Counted from the stretch's first letter, positions 25,847-34,370 are shown. The stretch: 64,000 nucleotides of DNA from Lysobacter stagni (GCF_030053425.1 NZ_JASGBI010000001.1:2612001-2676000), one strand, 5' to 3'. A program made the numbers and translations. Notes: generated from the letters alone by a model not told the origin.

Positions 25847-27763
25847 TTACTGCGCCCCGGTCGCGTCGGCTCCCGCCGCACCGCCGTGTTGCGCGAGCAT
25901 CTGGCGGAATGACGCGTCCAATGCCTGCGCTTCCTTGTTCTTGTCGCGCGCCTTGACGATGTCCGCGTCGTTGCCCGGCGCACCGGTTGGCGCGCCGACT
26001 GCGGACCGCGATCGGCTCCAGGCGATGCCGCATTGGCCGTGGTGTGCGCGCATCACCGGCGTCGCGGCGATGCTGGCGTTGCCTTCGGCGCTGAAACGGT
26101 AGCTCACCTGCTGCGTCGGCTTGGCGCTGAGCAGGCCCACCGACACGTGGTTGGGCAGCGTGTCCCACCGGCGCACGTCGGCATCGGGCTTGACCTTGGT
26201 GCTGATGCCGCCGGACACGGCCAGGATGGCCAGGCCCGCGAGCTGCAGCGGCGGAAGCCCAGACTGTGTGAGCACGTAACCCACGCCGGCGCCGCCCTGC
26301 AATCCATTGCGCAGCTGCGCCTTGCCGTTGAGGATGGAATCGAACGCGCGGCCGCCGCGCGTGGTCGCCTGGAAATAGACGTTGCTGTATTCGTCCAGTG
26401 CGAGTGCTGGCGCCTTGCCCGCGGCGACGCTCGCGCGCTCGTCGCGTCCGGCGTCGAGCGCATCGGCGAAGGTCAGCAGCTTGTTCTCGCTGCCACGCGC
26501 CATCTTGACCGGGCCGCGCCCGATGTCGGCGATCAGCAGCGTGTTCTCCTTGCCGGGAAGCCTCACCGCCGGATTGACCTGCTTCGCGACGGCGAAGGCA
26601 TCCGACGCCTGCGTCGTGTCGCCCATGCAGTACGACGCCCAGCCCGACAGGTAGTTCATCAGCGCGAAATCGCCCTGGAACTCTTCGGCTTCCGACAGCG
26701 TGTCCTGGAACTCGCCGGCCATGAACGAGGCTCGGGCGTTCTGGTAATCGCCTTCGCGAAGGTACAGCAGGCCACGGTAGTAGTAGGCCATCACGCGTTC
26801 ATAGGGCTCGCCCTTGAAGTCCTTGATGCCTTCGCCCGTCCACTTGCTGCGCGCCTGCCGGGCCACTTCCGTCTTGCCGTAGAAGGACTCGATGCGTTGC
26901 AGCGCCTCATCGAACGCCCATTCGGCCTCGTCGTAGGCACCAAGCTCCATCGCGGCAAGGCCAAGACGTTCGAAATTGAGGACGGCGTTGTGCTCGCCGT
27001 CGAGGTAGAGCGTCTTGTAGAACGGACGCAAGGCCTCGCGCTTGGATTGCGCGTACACATCGGCATCGGCGCTGTCGGGGCGTACGAAGGCGGGCAGGGG
27101 CTCGAACACAGGCCGGCGCTCGCGACCCTCCCACGACTTCGCGATCGCCAGCGACGCCGGCTTGGCCGGCCCGGCCATGTAGTCGATCTCGCGCTGCTCA
27201 CGCTTCTTGCCGCATGCGCTGTCCACGCGCATGGCTCCGGGGATGAAGACGAGCTTGTAGGACGCCACCACATCCGGTGCGTTTGTGGTGAGGCGGACCC
27301 GGTACTTGCCGTTGTCCGGCGAGTGCACGTAGCCGATGCATTCGTTGCTTCGGGTATCGAACCAGCCGCCCATGGCGCTCATCCACTTCCACGAAGTGAC
27401 GCCCTTCTTGTCGGTCACCTCGCGGAAGAACGTGACCGTGACCTGCTGGTCGGTGATGACGCCGAAGTTGAACCACTCGTCGTCGTACATCTGGATGTCG
27501 AAGTAGGCGACGTTGAACAGCCGCGGCTCCACCTTGAAGAACGACGGCGAGTGCATCTGGCGGATCGCGCCGTTCTCGGGCGACAGCGTTCCCTCGTAGC
27601 GGTCGCCGAAGAAGATCGGGATGGAGGGAATCGTGTGCTGCGCGTCCTGGTCCATGGTCGTGTCGACGACCAGGTTGGCTTCCTGCGCCCATGCGCCGGT
27701 CGAAGTCGCCGCGAGGGCCAGGCAGAGCGCCGTGGTGAGCGCGGTGCGTGCGGAAATCTGCAT
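25847..27763 (-). CDS. Exported TPR-type protein, COG3014-like
   Basis: Envelope protein of 638 aa. A Sec signal peptide (cleavage near GAWAQ, about residue 26) is followed by a beta-rich domain (about 30-190), then helical TPR-like repeats (about 255-395). The run FKGEPYERVMAYYYRGLLYLREGDYQNARA matches the hallmark of COG3014 proteins, which accompany YcfL and LpoB genes in many gammaproteobacteria. A further domain (about 440-560) has a hydrophobic segment (PPLQLAGLAILAVSGGIS), and the C-terminus is low complexity. Function is unknown. It is last in the five-gene LpoB operon, 58 nt after the previous gene. Confidence 0.75.
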   Translation of the reverse strand: MQISARTALTTALCLALAATSTGAWAQEANLVVDTTMDQDAQHTIPSIPIFFGDRYEGTLSPENGAIRQMHSPSFFKVEPRLFNVAYFDIQMYDDEWFNFGVITDQQVTVTFFREVTDKKGVTSWKWMSAMGGWFDTRSNECIGYVHSPDNGKYRVRLTTNAPDVVASYKLVFIPGAMRVDSACGKKREQREIDYMAGPAKPASLAIAKSWEGRERRPVFEPLPAFVRPDSADADVYAQSKREALRPFYKTLYLDGEHNAVLNFERLGLAAMELGAYDEAEWAFDEALQRIESFYGKTEVARQARSKWTGEGIKDFKGEPYERVMAYYYRGLLYLREGDYQNARASFMAGEFQDTLSEAEEFQGDFALMNYLSGWASYCMGDTTQASDAFAVAKQVNPAVRLPGKENTLLIADIGRGPVKMARGSENKLLTFADALDAGRDERASVAAGKAPALALDEYSNVYFQATTRGGRAFDSILNGKAQLRNGLQGGAGVGYVLTQSGLPPLQLAGLAILAVSGGISTKVKPDADVRRWDTLPNHVSVGLLSAKPTQQVSYRFSAEGNASIAATPVMRAHHGQCGIAWSRSRSAVGAPTGAPGNDADIVKARDKNKEAQALDASFRQMLAQHGGAAGADATGAQ

Positions 27764-27821
27764 CGTTGTATTCCGGTGTGCGGTGGTGCGGGCGCCCGGT
27801 CGCGAGCGCCCGGTGTGGCGG

Positions 27822-28664
27822 TTATTGCCAGTGACGCGTCAGCGCCGTCATCGTGGCGTTGGCGACGACGTCGCCGGCCTGCGCCAGGGTCTGCTCCGGT
27901 GCGGCTTCGCGCACATAGCCCTTGCCGCCGGCCACGAAACGACCCGGCGCGGGTTTCGGCGCCTTGCCGTCGCTGACCAGGCTGGCGAGCAGTTCGCCGG
28001 TGGCCACGCGCTTCACCTCGACGCGGAACATCACGCCGAAGGGGCTGGAGGCATCGTGCGTCTGCAGCACTTCCACCAGCAGCTCGGCCTTGCCCTGCAG
28101 TGCCTTCAGTTCGAGAGTCTGCGTGTCCTTGCGCTGCTCGGCGGACTGGTCGGCCGCGTGGGCCCGCAGGGCCACGGTGCGGTCCACCAGCTGCGCGCCG
28201 GCGCCTTGCAGGCGCGCGTTGAATGCGGTCATCAGCGGCCAGTCCGTATGTTCGGGCAGCTGCTGGCGAGAGCCGTTGTCGTCGATGCGACGCTCGCCCG
28301 AGCGCAAGGTGGTGACCGAGGCCGCGCCAGCGTCCTGCGTCAGCGTGCGTCCATCGTCGCTGAGCTGCGCGACCGCTGCGCCCCCCTCGACATGGGTGGC
28401 CTGCGCCACATGGTCGTATTGCGTGGTGACCGCGTCGCTCAGGTCGCGGTTCCAGTACACCACCATGCGCGGGCTGCCGGCCTTGCGATACGCCGCGCGG
28501 AAGGCATCGGCATCGGCGGCGGTCGTGTCGTTCGAGGCGCGCGCCGGTTGCGGCAGCACCTCCGGCATGCCCTGGCGATACTGCGCCGTGGCGTCACGCG
28601 GGCACAGCATCGCCAACGCGATGCCGGCCATCAGTCCGGCATTGCGCACTGCATGGCCCGGCAT
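27822..28664 (-). CDS. Secreted protein of unknown function in the LpoB operon
   Basis: Product of 280 aa with a signal peptide (GLMAGIALAMLC...ATAQ). The start codon overlaps the stop of the YcfL-like gene by one base (TGATG), indicating coupling. The mature part contains PRMVVYWNRDLSD and a C-terminal alpha/beta region with LMTAFNARLQGAGAQLVDR, LQGKAELLVEVLQT and FRVEVKRVATGELLASLVSDG, which reads like the CsgG/LpoB-type fold (nucleotide-free TolB-N-like), though I cannot name the family. It probably acts in the periplasm with its operon partners. Confidence 0.7.
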   Translation of the reverse strand: MPGHAVRNAGLMAGIALAMLCPRDATAQYRQGMPEVLPQPARASNDTTAADADAFRAAYRKAGSPRMVVYWNRDLSDAVTTQYDHVAQATHVEGGAAVAQLSDDGRTLTQDAGAASVTTLRSGERRIDDNGSRQQLPEHTDWPLMTAFNARLQGAGAQLVDRTVALRAHAADQSAEQRKDTQTLELKALQGKAELLVEVLQTHDASSPFGVMFRVEVKRVATGELLASLVSDGKAPKPAPGRFVAGGKGYVREAAPEQTLAQAGDVVANATMTALTRHWQ

Positions 28665-29143
28665 CACGGAGCGGCCGTCAGTTCGACGAGGTAGTACTGC
28701 ACCTCGTCGCGGCCCATCGAGCGCTCGCGGTACACGCCGGTGCCGTAGGCGGGAATCGCCACGCGCGACCACACCGACGTCGGTTCGGTCGGGTTCTGCG
28801 TTTCGTCCATGAACGACGAGCGCGCCTGCACCTGCAGCGGTTCGCCGGTGCAGTTGATGAAGCGCGCGGTGACCTCGACGGTGTCGGTCTCGGTACGGCG
28901 CGCGAACAGTCCTTCCACCACGACCTGGCGCGCCAGCGCCTTGTCGGTGAACTGCACGGCGTTGAGGTCGATCGGTGTCATCGAACGCGGCACGTTGGCC
29001 ACCAGTGCGGGACCGGCATACGGCGCGGACTTGCGCGCCTTGGCCGTCTTGCACTTGACCACCTGGTTCTCGGCGGCAGAAGCGGAACCGGCCGCGAAAC
29101 CGGCGGCCAGGATCAGGATCGAGGCGATGCGCAGGCTCTTCAT
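28664..29143 (-). CDS. YcfL-like (DUF1425-type) exported protein
   Basis: Exported protein of 159 aa with a signal peptide (MKSLRIASILILAAGFAAGSASA). The mature domain has TARFINCTGEPLQVQARSSFMDE followed by SVWSRVAIPAYGTGVYRERS, the pattern of a small beta-sandwich as in YcfL/DUF1425 proteins, which are encoded next to lpoB in E. coli as well. Unlike E. coli YcfL there is no lipobox. Its SD (GAGGG) is formed by the stop region of the preceding micro-lipoprotein gene, giving tight coupling. Confidence 0.72.
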   Translation of the reverse strand: MKSLRIASILILAAGFAAGSASAAENQVVKCKTAKARKSAPYAGPALVANVPRSMTPIDLNAVQFTDKALARQVVVEGLFARRTETDTVEVTARFINCTGEPLQVQARSSFMDETQNPTEPTSVWSRVAIPAYGTGVYRERSMGRDEVQYYLVELTAAP

Positions 29144-29151
29144 GGGCGCCC

Positions 29152-29292
29152 TCAATGCGTACCTGCCGGCGCGGAGGCCTCGGCAGGCGGCACCTGCGCC
29201 TGCGGATCCACCGCACGTGGCGTGCGTGCGGCGCACGCGCAAAGCATCACGACGGCGCACAGCAGCACCAGCCGAAGACCATTCGATCCCAT
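29152..29292 (-). CDS. 46-aa lipoprotein in the LpoB operon
   Basis: Short gene with ATG at 29292 and a strong SD (AGGGGGA, 8 nt upstream). It encodes a signal peptide GLRLVLLCAVVMLCAC whose lipobox LCAC predicts lipid attachment at Cys20, then a 26-residue Pro/Ala-rich tail. The TGA at its end is embedded in the SD of the next gene. It lies between lpoB and the YcfL-like gene; given that the LpoB here has no lipobox, this peptide could supply an outer-membrane anchor or partner surface. That role is inferred. Confidence 0.7.
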   Translation of the reverse strand: MGSNGLRLVLLCAVVMLCACAARTPRAVDPQAQVPPAEASAPAGTH

Positions 29293-29344
29293 ACGTATTC
29301 CCCCTGTTTTCATTGATCGCCGGCGCGGTGCGCCGCCGACCGGA

Positions 29345-29974
29345 TCATCGATAGATGACGTCGTCCGTCGCCGCGCGTTCGATGTCGTAGCTGTTGGACC
29401 ACTCGATCATTCCCGACTCGAGGTCGACCATCTCGAACACGATCTGCGTGAAGCGCTGCATCTGCCCGGTACGCGGATCGCGCGCTTCGGTCGAGGCGAT
29501 GTTGCCGGTCAGGCGGTAGTCGGCGCCGGCGACGGCGCGCGTCATGCCGGTGGTGCCGACATCGGTGACGCCTTCGCGCTTCAACGCGCGCTCTTCCTCG
29601 ACCATGGCCGCGTTCTGGCGCGCGATGAACGTCATCCGGCCCTGGCTGGCGCGGTTGAGCTGCACGCGCAGGCGGTCGGTGATGATGTTCTTGTTGATGC
29701 GCTGCGAACTTTCGTTGGTGAAGTACGCGCTGTCGATGATGATGCGCGGCGCCTTGGCGCGTCCGGCGAGCGTGGCGTTGCCGAGCATGTCGCGGACCAT
29801 GCGGTCGGCCATGGCGGCAATGTCGTGGGCTTCGATTCCCAGGCCCGACACCGGACCCTTCTGGGTCGGATCGACGTCGACGGCACCCTGGTTGCGATCG
29901 CGCGCACCGGCCGCCGTGGCGAAGGCGAGCGCGCAGACAGCCGCGAAGGCGCGGCCGGTTCGTTTCAATTGCAT
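29345..29974 (-). CDS. lpoB: Penicillin-binding protein activator LpoB family, without lipobox
   Basis: LpoB-type protein of 209 aa; in E. coli LpoB is an outer-membrane lipoprotein that stimulates PBP1B through a globular C-terminal domain. Family signature: PRIIIDSAYFTNESSQRINKN, GRMTFIARQNAAMVEEERALKREG, YRLTGNIAS and VDLESGMIEWSNSYDI. The N-terminus is a classical Sec signal cleaved after AGA (residue 24); the only Cys (C14) lies inside the hydrophobic core and is not preceded by a lipobox, so the protein should be soluble in the periplasm. Start 29974 has GGGGAA 8 nt upstream. First gene of the operon. Confidence 0.88.
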   Translation of the reverse strand: MQLKRTGRAFAAVCALAFATAAGARDRNQGAVDVDPTQKGPVSGLGIEAHDIAAMADRMVRDMLGNATLAGRAKAPRIIIDSAYFTNESSQRINKNIITDRLRVQLNRASQGRMTFIARQNAAMVEEERALKREGVTDVGTTGMTRAVAGADYRLTGNIASTEARDPRTGQMQRFTQIVFEMVDLESGMIEWSNSYDIERAATDDVIYR

Positions 29975-30187
29975 GGATTGTTCCCCGCCTTCCGGTTGGA
30001 AGGCCCCCTGTGGATCTGAACTTATCATGTGATCGGCCAGATCGGGCAATACTGGAGGGCAGGGGCGTCGGGCTCACCGGAACCTGGTCCGCATCGCCGC
30101 CCGGTGCCGCGCGGCATCGACGCTGGAACGCGTTGCAGGGCGGAAGGCGTTGCCTCTGTGTGCCGTGCGGCCCTCCGTGGAGCGGCC

Positions 30188-30216
30188 AAAAAAAAGCCCG
30201 CCTTTCGGCGGGCTTT
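30188..30216 (-). terminator. Rho-independent terminator of ssrA
   Basis: 10-bp stem AAAGCCCGCC / GGCGGGCTTT with a 4-nt loop and, on the minus strand, eight consecutive Ts. It begins 8 nt beyond the CCA end of tmRNA. Confidence 0.92.
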
Positions 30217-30223
30217 CAGGTGT

Positions 30224-30578
30224 TGGTGGAGGTGGGGGGAATTGAACCCCCGTCCGAAGGCACTCCATCCCCGGCACTACATGCTTAGCGTTCCGTTAGG
30301 TCTCGTTCCCGGGCAGCACGGCTCGCAAAGCGCACCCGGAAACCAGCCTGTTTTGGGTTAACCAGGGACTGACAGGCAACCGTCCCCGGCGATTCCGTGA
30401 TGATGACCCTACGCTGCGAGCACGGACACAAGCAGTTTCGGGGCTTAGGCCTTAAGCGGCCAGAGCGTAGTTGTCGTCGTTGGCAACTATGAGTTTTGCC
30501 GCTGGATTTACGAGGAAAGCTGCCCCCTCGGCATGCGCCAGGCGATTTCGCAACCCCCGTCGAAGCCAGTGCACCCCC
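30224..30578 (-). ncRNA. ssrA: Transfer-messenger RNA (tmRNA)
   Basis: tmRNA rescues stalled ribosomes and tags the nascent chain for proteolysis. The 5' end GGGGGTG pairs with CACCTCC before the encoded ACCA 3' end to form the acceptor stem, the T-arm GGGGGTTCAATTCCCCC is present near the 3' end, and the 5' side has the conserved CTGGCTTCGACG. Length is about 355 nt, in one piece (not permuted). Promoter and terminator flank it. This region also contains several long open frames on both strands that are not genes. Confidence 0.97.
30452..30484 (-). other. tmRNA tag reading frame
   Basis: Following the AACTCATAGTTG segment, the resume codon GCC opens a frame reading A-N-D-D-N-Y-A-L-A-A and then TAA. 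The hydrophobic ALAA end is the ClpXP/ClpAP recognition tail. Confidence 0.9.
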
Positions 30579-30603
30579 GGGGACAGCTCTCGCTGACGTG
30601 GTC

Positions 30604-30631
30604 AGTATAGGGGCGATGCGGCCACGCACAA
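30604..30631 (-). promoter_or_regulatory. Sigma-70 promoter of ssrA
   Basis: On the minus strand: TTGTGC (30626-30631), 16-bp spacer, TATACT (30604-30609). The predicted start, about 30598, leaves roughly 20 nt to be removed by RNase P at the mature 5' end. Confidence 0.75.
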
Positions 30632-30678
30632 GGACCGGGCGGCCCGGCGTGGTGGCGCCGTTCAACCGGCGCGAAGGG

Positions 30679-31047
30679 TCAGTCTTCCAGCAGTTGGATC
30701 AGGGCGCGGCGGCGCTTGCGAGGTAGCTTGCGCACCAGGCCGATCAGGCGCAGTTCCTCGGCGTCATCGTACTTGCTGGGGTGTTCGCGCACGTGCAGGC
30801 CGCGACCTTCCAGCGTGCCGCGGCCGGTGGCCAGCCATTCGAAGCTCACGCGCTGCTGCACGGCCAGTTCCAGCATCCGTTCCAGCTCGGGCAGGGCCAG
30901 GCCCACCAGCCATTTGCGCGCCGTTTCTCGGCTGACGTCGTAGTGTTCGGCGACCGCGCCCGTGCGTTGGCGACCGGCCGGAAACCCGGCGTAGTCGAGC
31001 GCCTGGTGCAGGCGATGGGCGAAATCCTTGTGCGGAAACTGGGGCAT
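30679..31047 (-). CDS. Small HTH transcriptional regulator (cI-like partner of a divergent pair)
   Basis: DNA-binding protein of 122 aa. The N-terminal region FAHRLHQALDYAGFP...RTGAVAEHYDVSRETARKWLVGLALP is a helix-turn-helix of the XRE/phage-repressor type; VSFEWLATGRG is a phrase common in such repressors. The C-terminus is very basic (LPRKRRRALIQLL). The start at 31047 (MPQFPHKDF) is chosen over the longer frame because it begins the conserved domain. It is divergent from another HTH gene across a 132-bp operator-rich gap. Confidence 0.75.
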   Translation of the reverse strand: MPQFPHKDFAHRLHQALDYAGFPAGRQRTGAVAEHYDVSRETARKWLVGLALPELERMLELAVQQRVSFEWLATGRGTLEGRGLHVREHPSKYDDAEELRLIGLVRKLPRKRRRALIQLLED

Positions 31048-31063
31048 GTCCGTGTGCTCGTCG

Positions 31064-31159
31064 TTGCGTCGGTGCGCAAGGAGCGCTGCGCGACCGCAAC
31101 TTATTGTTGCGTACACGGCCTGGGAAAAAGACACATTCAGATTGTCGATTGGCGCAATA
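31064..31159. promoter_or_regulatory. Operator-like CGCAA/TTGCG repeats between divergent HTH genes
   Basis: Three inverted repeats built from the same half-site: TTGCG-N6-CGCAA (31064-31079), CGCAACTTATTGTTGCG (31095-31111) and ATTGGCGCAAT (31149-31159). The remaining DNA is locally A/T-rich, as expected for two back-to-back promoters. The layout recalls phage cI/cro operators. Confidence 0.6.
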
Positions 31160-31179
31160 TCTGGTGGGATGGATGCACC

Positions 31180-31431
31180 ATGAACATCGATACGGACATC
31201 CTGACCAATCCGGTGGCGCGTTATGTCGCGTGTTTCGACAGCGCATACGCTGCCGCCGCCGCCGCGGGCATCAGCACCGAAATGCTGCGACGAATGCGAA
31301 AACGCGGCTACGTCACCACGCGCAAGCGGGCGCTGGTGATGGCGCAGGCATGCGGATTCCGGGTGGGCGCGACGCAGCTGATGGCCCTGCCACCGCCGGG
31401 CGGATCGATGGTGCAGACCTCGGGCGACTGA
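31180..31431 (+). CDS. Small Cro/YdaS-like HTH protein
   Basis: 83-aa protein whose central part AAAAAGISTEMLRRMRKRGYVTTRKRALVMAQACG reads as a helix-turn-helix of the Cro/YdaS type, where a host-like small repressor opposes a larger one. The C-terminal 20 residues are Pro/Gly-rich and probably disordered. ATG 31180 has a GGGATGG sequence upstream. Divergent from the 122-aa HTH gene; probable joint control through the CGCAA sites. Confidence 0.65.
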   Translation: MNIDTDILTNPVARYVACFDSAYAAAAAAGISTEMLRRMRKRGYVTTRKRALVMAQACGFRVGATQLMALPPPGGSMVQTSGD

Positions 31432-31492
31432 CCGGTCGCACGGGGCCGCCGGGTGGTCCGCTGGCCTGAATGCGATAAATTCGCGGCAGGGT

Positions 31493-33709
31493 ATGCTTGG
31501 GCACATGAGTGCCGAAGCCGTCCGCGAAGCCCGCACGCCGGAACTGGCAGAGCTGTCGCCGCGTCGCGGCTATCTGCTCGCGCTCATCGTGCTGGTCGGT
31601 TCGCTGGTGCTGGTGTTCACCGCATGGCGCGCGGCGCGCGAGCGCGAGCTGCGTTCCGCCGAAACCGAGTTCATCGCCAAGACGGCCGAAATCACCGAAC
31701 TGCTGCGCCAGGGCATGACCCGTTACGAGCTGGTCGCGCGCGGTGGCGTGTCGATGTTCGTCTCGGTCACGCGCCCACGACCGACGCCGATGCAGTGGCA
31801 GGCGTACGTGGACGGCATGGACATCCAGCGCCGCTTTCCGGGCATGGTCGGACTGGGCTTTGGCGGGTTCGTCTCGGCCATGCGCCTGCCGGAGCTGCAA
31901 CTGGAGTGGCGCGAGGCCGGGCACGGCATGCTGGAAATCTGGCCGCGCGGGCAGCGGCGCGATTACGGGCCCATCCTGTTCCTGGAGCCCAAGACGCCGG
32001 CCAATGTCGGCGCGATCGGCTTCGACATGTATTCCGAACCGGTGCGCCGGGCGGCGATGACGGTGGCGATGGAAACGGGCGATGCGACGCTGTCCGGTCC
32101 CGTGCACCTGATCCAGGATGGCCAGCTGCGCAACACGGGATTGCTGCTGTATCTGCCGGTGTACCGCGGCGGCGCGCGTCCCGGCACGGCGAGCGCGCGG
32201 CGCGCGGAACTGCAGGGTTGGGTGTATGCGCCGTTGCGCGTGGACGGATTCGTGCGCAACGCACTGGGGCCGGTGCGCAACGACACCACGTTCCGCATCT
32301 TCGACGAATCCGGCGGCGAATCGCGCCTGCTGTTTTCGACCTACGCGCCGGACGATCGGCAGTCGCCGGCCTTCCGGCACTCGACGACGTTCGATCTGTA
32401 CGGTCGCCGCTGGCGCGCGGAGTTCGAATCGCCGCCGTTGGCGGTGGCCGCGCCGCGCCTGCAGGGCCTGCAGAACCTGTTGGCGCTGGGGTTGTTCTCA
32501 TCGTTGCTGCTGTACGCGATCGCGTGGATGCTCGCGCGCACCGAGGCGCAGGCCTACCGCATCGCCGTGCGCATGACCGAGGACTTCCGCCGCAGCGAGC
32601 AGCGGTTCCGCAGCGCGATGCGCTATTCGGCGATCGGCAAGGCGCTGCTCGACAGCGAAGGGCAGATCGTCGAGGCCAATCCCGCGTTGTCCACCATCGT
32701 CGGCCTGACGCCGGAAGCGATGGTGGGGATGCGTTTCGACGCGCTGTTCGAAAGCGACGAACCGGAGATGATCGCGCACGCGCGCGGTGCGACGGATTCG
32801 CTGGGCGTGCATCGCGCCACGCGTCGCCTGCATCGTGAAGGCGGCGAACCGCGCCAGGCGCAGCTGACGTATTCGCCCGTGCCGGGCAACGTGGGTCAGG
32901 ACATCGCCGGCCTGGTGCAGGTGGAAGACGTCACCGAACGCCTGCGCGCGGAAGCGCGCGTGCACGCGCTCAACCGCACACTGGAGGCACGCGTGGCCCT
33001 GCGCACGCGCGAGCTGAGCCAGGCCAACCAGGAGCTGGAGGCGTTCGCCTACAGCGTGTCGCACGACCTGCGCGCGCCACTGCGCGCCATCGACGGTTTC
33101 AGCCGGATCCTGATCGAGCGCCACACCGGCGGCATGGACGATGCCGGGCGCTCGTACCTGGTGCGCGTGCGCCGTGCCGCGGGGCGCATGGGCGAGCTGA
33201 TAGACGCGCTGCTGAAGATGTCGCGCGTCAGTCGCGGCGAGCTGCGGCTGGAACGCGTCGACCTTAGCCGCCTGGCGAGCGAGGTGATCGAGGAGTTGAA
33301 GGTCGGCGACAGCAAGCGCCAGGTGGACGTGCGCGTGGAGCCGGACCTGTTCGTCATCGGCGACGCGGCGCTGCTGCGCAACCTGCTGGGCAACCTGCTC
33401 GGGAACGCGTGGAAGTTCACGCGCGACCGGCTGGACGCGCGCATCGAGTTCGGTGCGCAGTCGCGGGAGTCCGGGACGGAGTACTTCGTGCGCGACAACG
33501 GCGCGGGGTTCTCGCAGGACTATGTCGACAAGCTGTTCCGGCCGTTCCAGCGCCTGCACCAGAACGAGGACTTCGCCGGGCACGGCATCGGTCTGGCATC
33601 GGTGAAGCGCATCGTCGAGCGCCACGGCGGCAGCATCCGCGCCGAGGGCGAAGTGGGGAAGGGCGCGACGTTCTGGTTCACGCTGCCGCGCGAGAAGCTG
33701 GGCGACTGA
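31493..33709 (+). CDS. Membrane histidine kinase with CHASE and PAS domains
   Basis: Sensor kinase of 738 aa. TM1 at 27-46 and TM2 at 328-348 bracket a periplasmic CHASE domain (about 75-290; VGLGFGGFVSAMRL, NVGAIGFDMYSEPVRRAAM). A cytoplasmic PAS (about 372-485), a coiled coil, HisKA with H524 in SVSHDLRAPLRAIDGF, and an HATPase_c domain (NLLGNAWKFT, DNGAGFSQDY, GHGIGLASVKRI) follow. The HisKA type and 'FRPFQRLH' place it near bacteriophytochrome-like kinases. There is no response regulator in the gene or beside it. A second ATG at 31505 is an equally plausible start. Confidence 0.92.
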   Translation: MLGHMSAEAVREARTPELAELSPRRGYLLALIVLVGSLVLVFTAWRAARERELRSAETEFIAKTAEITELLRQGMTRYELVARGGVSMFVSVTRPRPTPMQWQAYVDGMDIQRRFPGMVGLGFGGFVSAMRLPELQLEWREAGHGMLEIWPRGQRRDYGPILFLEPKTPANVGAIGFDMYSEPVRRAAMTVAMETGDATLSGPVHLIQDGQLRNTGLLLYLPVYRGGARPGTASARRAELQGWVYAPLRVDGFVRNALGPVRNDTTFRIFDESGGESRLLFSTYAPDDRQSPAFRHSTTFDLYGRRWRAEFESPPLAVAAPRLQGLQNLLALGLFSSLLLYAIAWMLARTEAQAYRIAVRMTEDFRRSEQRFRSAMRYSAIGKALLDSEGQIVEANPALSTIVGLTPEAMVGMRFDALFESDEPEMIAHARGATDSLGVHRATRRLHREGGEPRQAQLTYSPVPGNVGQDIAGLVQVEDVTERLRAEARVHALNRTLEARVALRTRELSQANQELEAFAYSVSHDLRAPLRAIDGFSRILIERHTGGMDDAGRSYLVRVRRAAGRMGELIDALLKMSRVSRGELRLERVDLSRLASEVIEELKVGDSKRQVDVRVEPDLFVIGDAALLRNLLGNLLGNAWKFTRDRLDARIEFGAQSRESGTEYFVRDNGAGFSQDYVDKLFRPFQRLHQNEDFAGHGIGLASVKRIVERHGGSIRAEGEVGKGATFWFTLPREKLGD

Positions 33710-33746
33710 TCCGCCGCGCGCGTCACGCGCGAGGCGGAATGCGAGA

Positions 33747-34340
33747 TCAACGCAGCGACTTGCGCCGCTTCTCGTCCATCCACTTGTCGGCCTGGGCCGG
33801 CCGGTACGCACGCATCCACGCGAGCATCGCGTCGAGGTCGTCCCCGTGCCACAGGTCCTCGCGCTGCTCGGGGTGCAGGAAGCGCTCGTCCACCATGCGG
33901 TCGAGCATGCCCATCAGCGGCGAGTAGAAGCCGTCGACATCGAGGAATGCGCAGGGCTTGTCGCCGATGCCGAGCTGGCGCCAGGTGAGCATCTCGAACA
34001 TCTCGTCCAGCGTGCCGAAGCCGCCGGGCAGGGCAGCAAACCCGTCGGACAGGTCGAACATGCGCGCCTTGCGTTCGTGCATGGAGCCGACCACTTCCAG
34101 GCGCGTGAGGCCCTTGTGCGCGACTTCCCAGTTGACCAGCTGTTCGGGAATCACGCCGATCGCCTCGCCACCGGCGGCGAGCACCGAATCGGCCACCACA
34201 CCCATCAGGCCGACGTTGCCGCCGCCGTAGACCAGCGCGATGCCTTCCTTCGCCATGCGCGTGCCCAGCGCCATGGCGCGCTCGGTGTAGATGGGCTTGG
34301 AGCCGGAGTTGGAGCCGCAGTAGACGCAGAGTGAACGCAT
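33747..34340 (-). CDS. LOG-family protein (cytokinin riboside 5'-monophosphate phosphoribohydrolase type)
   Basis: Rossmann-like protein of 197 aa with the LOG motif PGGFGTLDEMFE and the upstream GGGNVGLMGVVAD. LOG enzymes split nucleoside 5'-monophosphates (AMP, cytokinin ribotides) to free base and ribose 5-phosphate. In bacteria the physiological role is often nucleotide salvage; cytokinin production is possible in plant-associated relatives. It lies 30 nt downstream of the methyltransferase gene on the same strand, so the two may be cotranscribed. It converges on the kinase gene. Confidence 0.92.
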   Translation of the reverse strand: MRSLCVYCGSNSGSKPIYTERAMALGTRMAKEGIALVYGGGNVGLMGVVADSVLAAGGEAIGVIPEQLVNWEVAHKGLTRLEVVGSMHERKARMFDLSDGFAALPGGFGTLDEMFEMLTWRQLGIGDKPCAFLDVDGFYSPLMGMLDRMVDERFLHPEQREDLWHGDDLDAMLAWMRAYRPAQADKWMDEKRRKSLR

Positions 34341-34370
34341 GAATGAACTCGCTGGAACGAAAGTGGGTGG

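Noticed and set aside
30285..30726. Small proteins overlapping ssrA
   Set aside because: They are readings of a structured RNA gene with clear acceptor stem, tag frame and terminator.
30224..31431. Genomic island integrated at ssrA
   Set aside because: The CCA end of tmRNA is at 30224, followed by a terminator and the LpoB operon. No integrase and no second copy of the tmRNA 3' end is visible, and the HTH pair lies on the 5' side.
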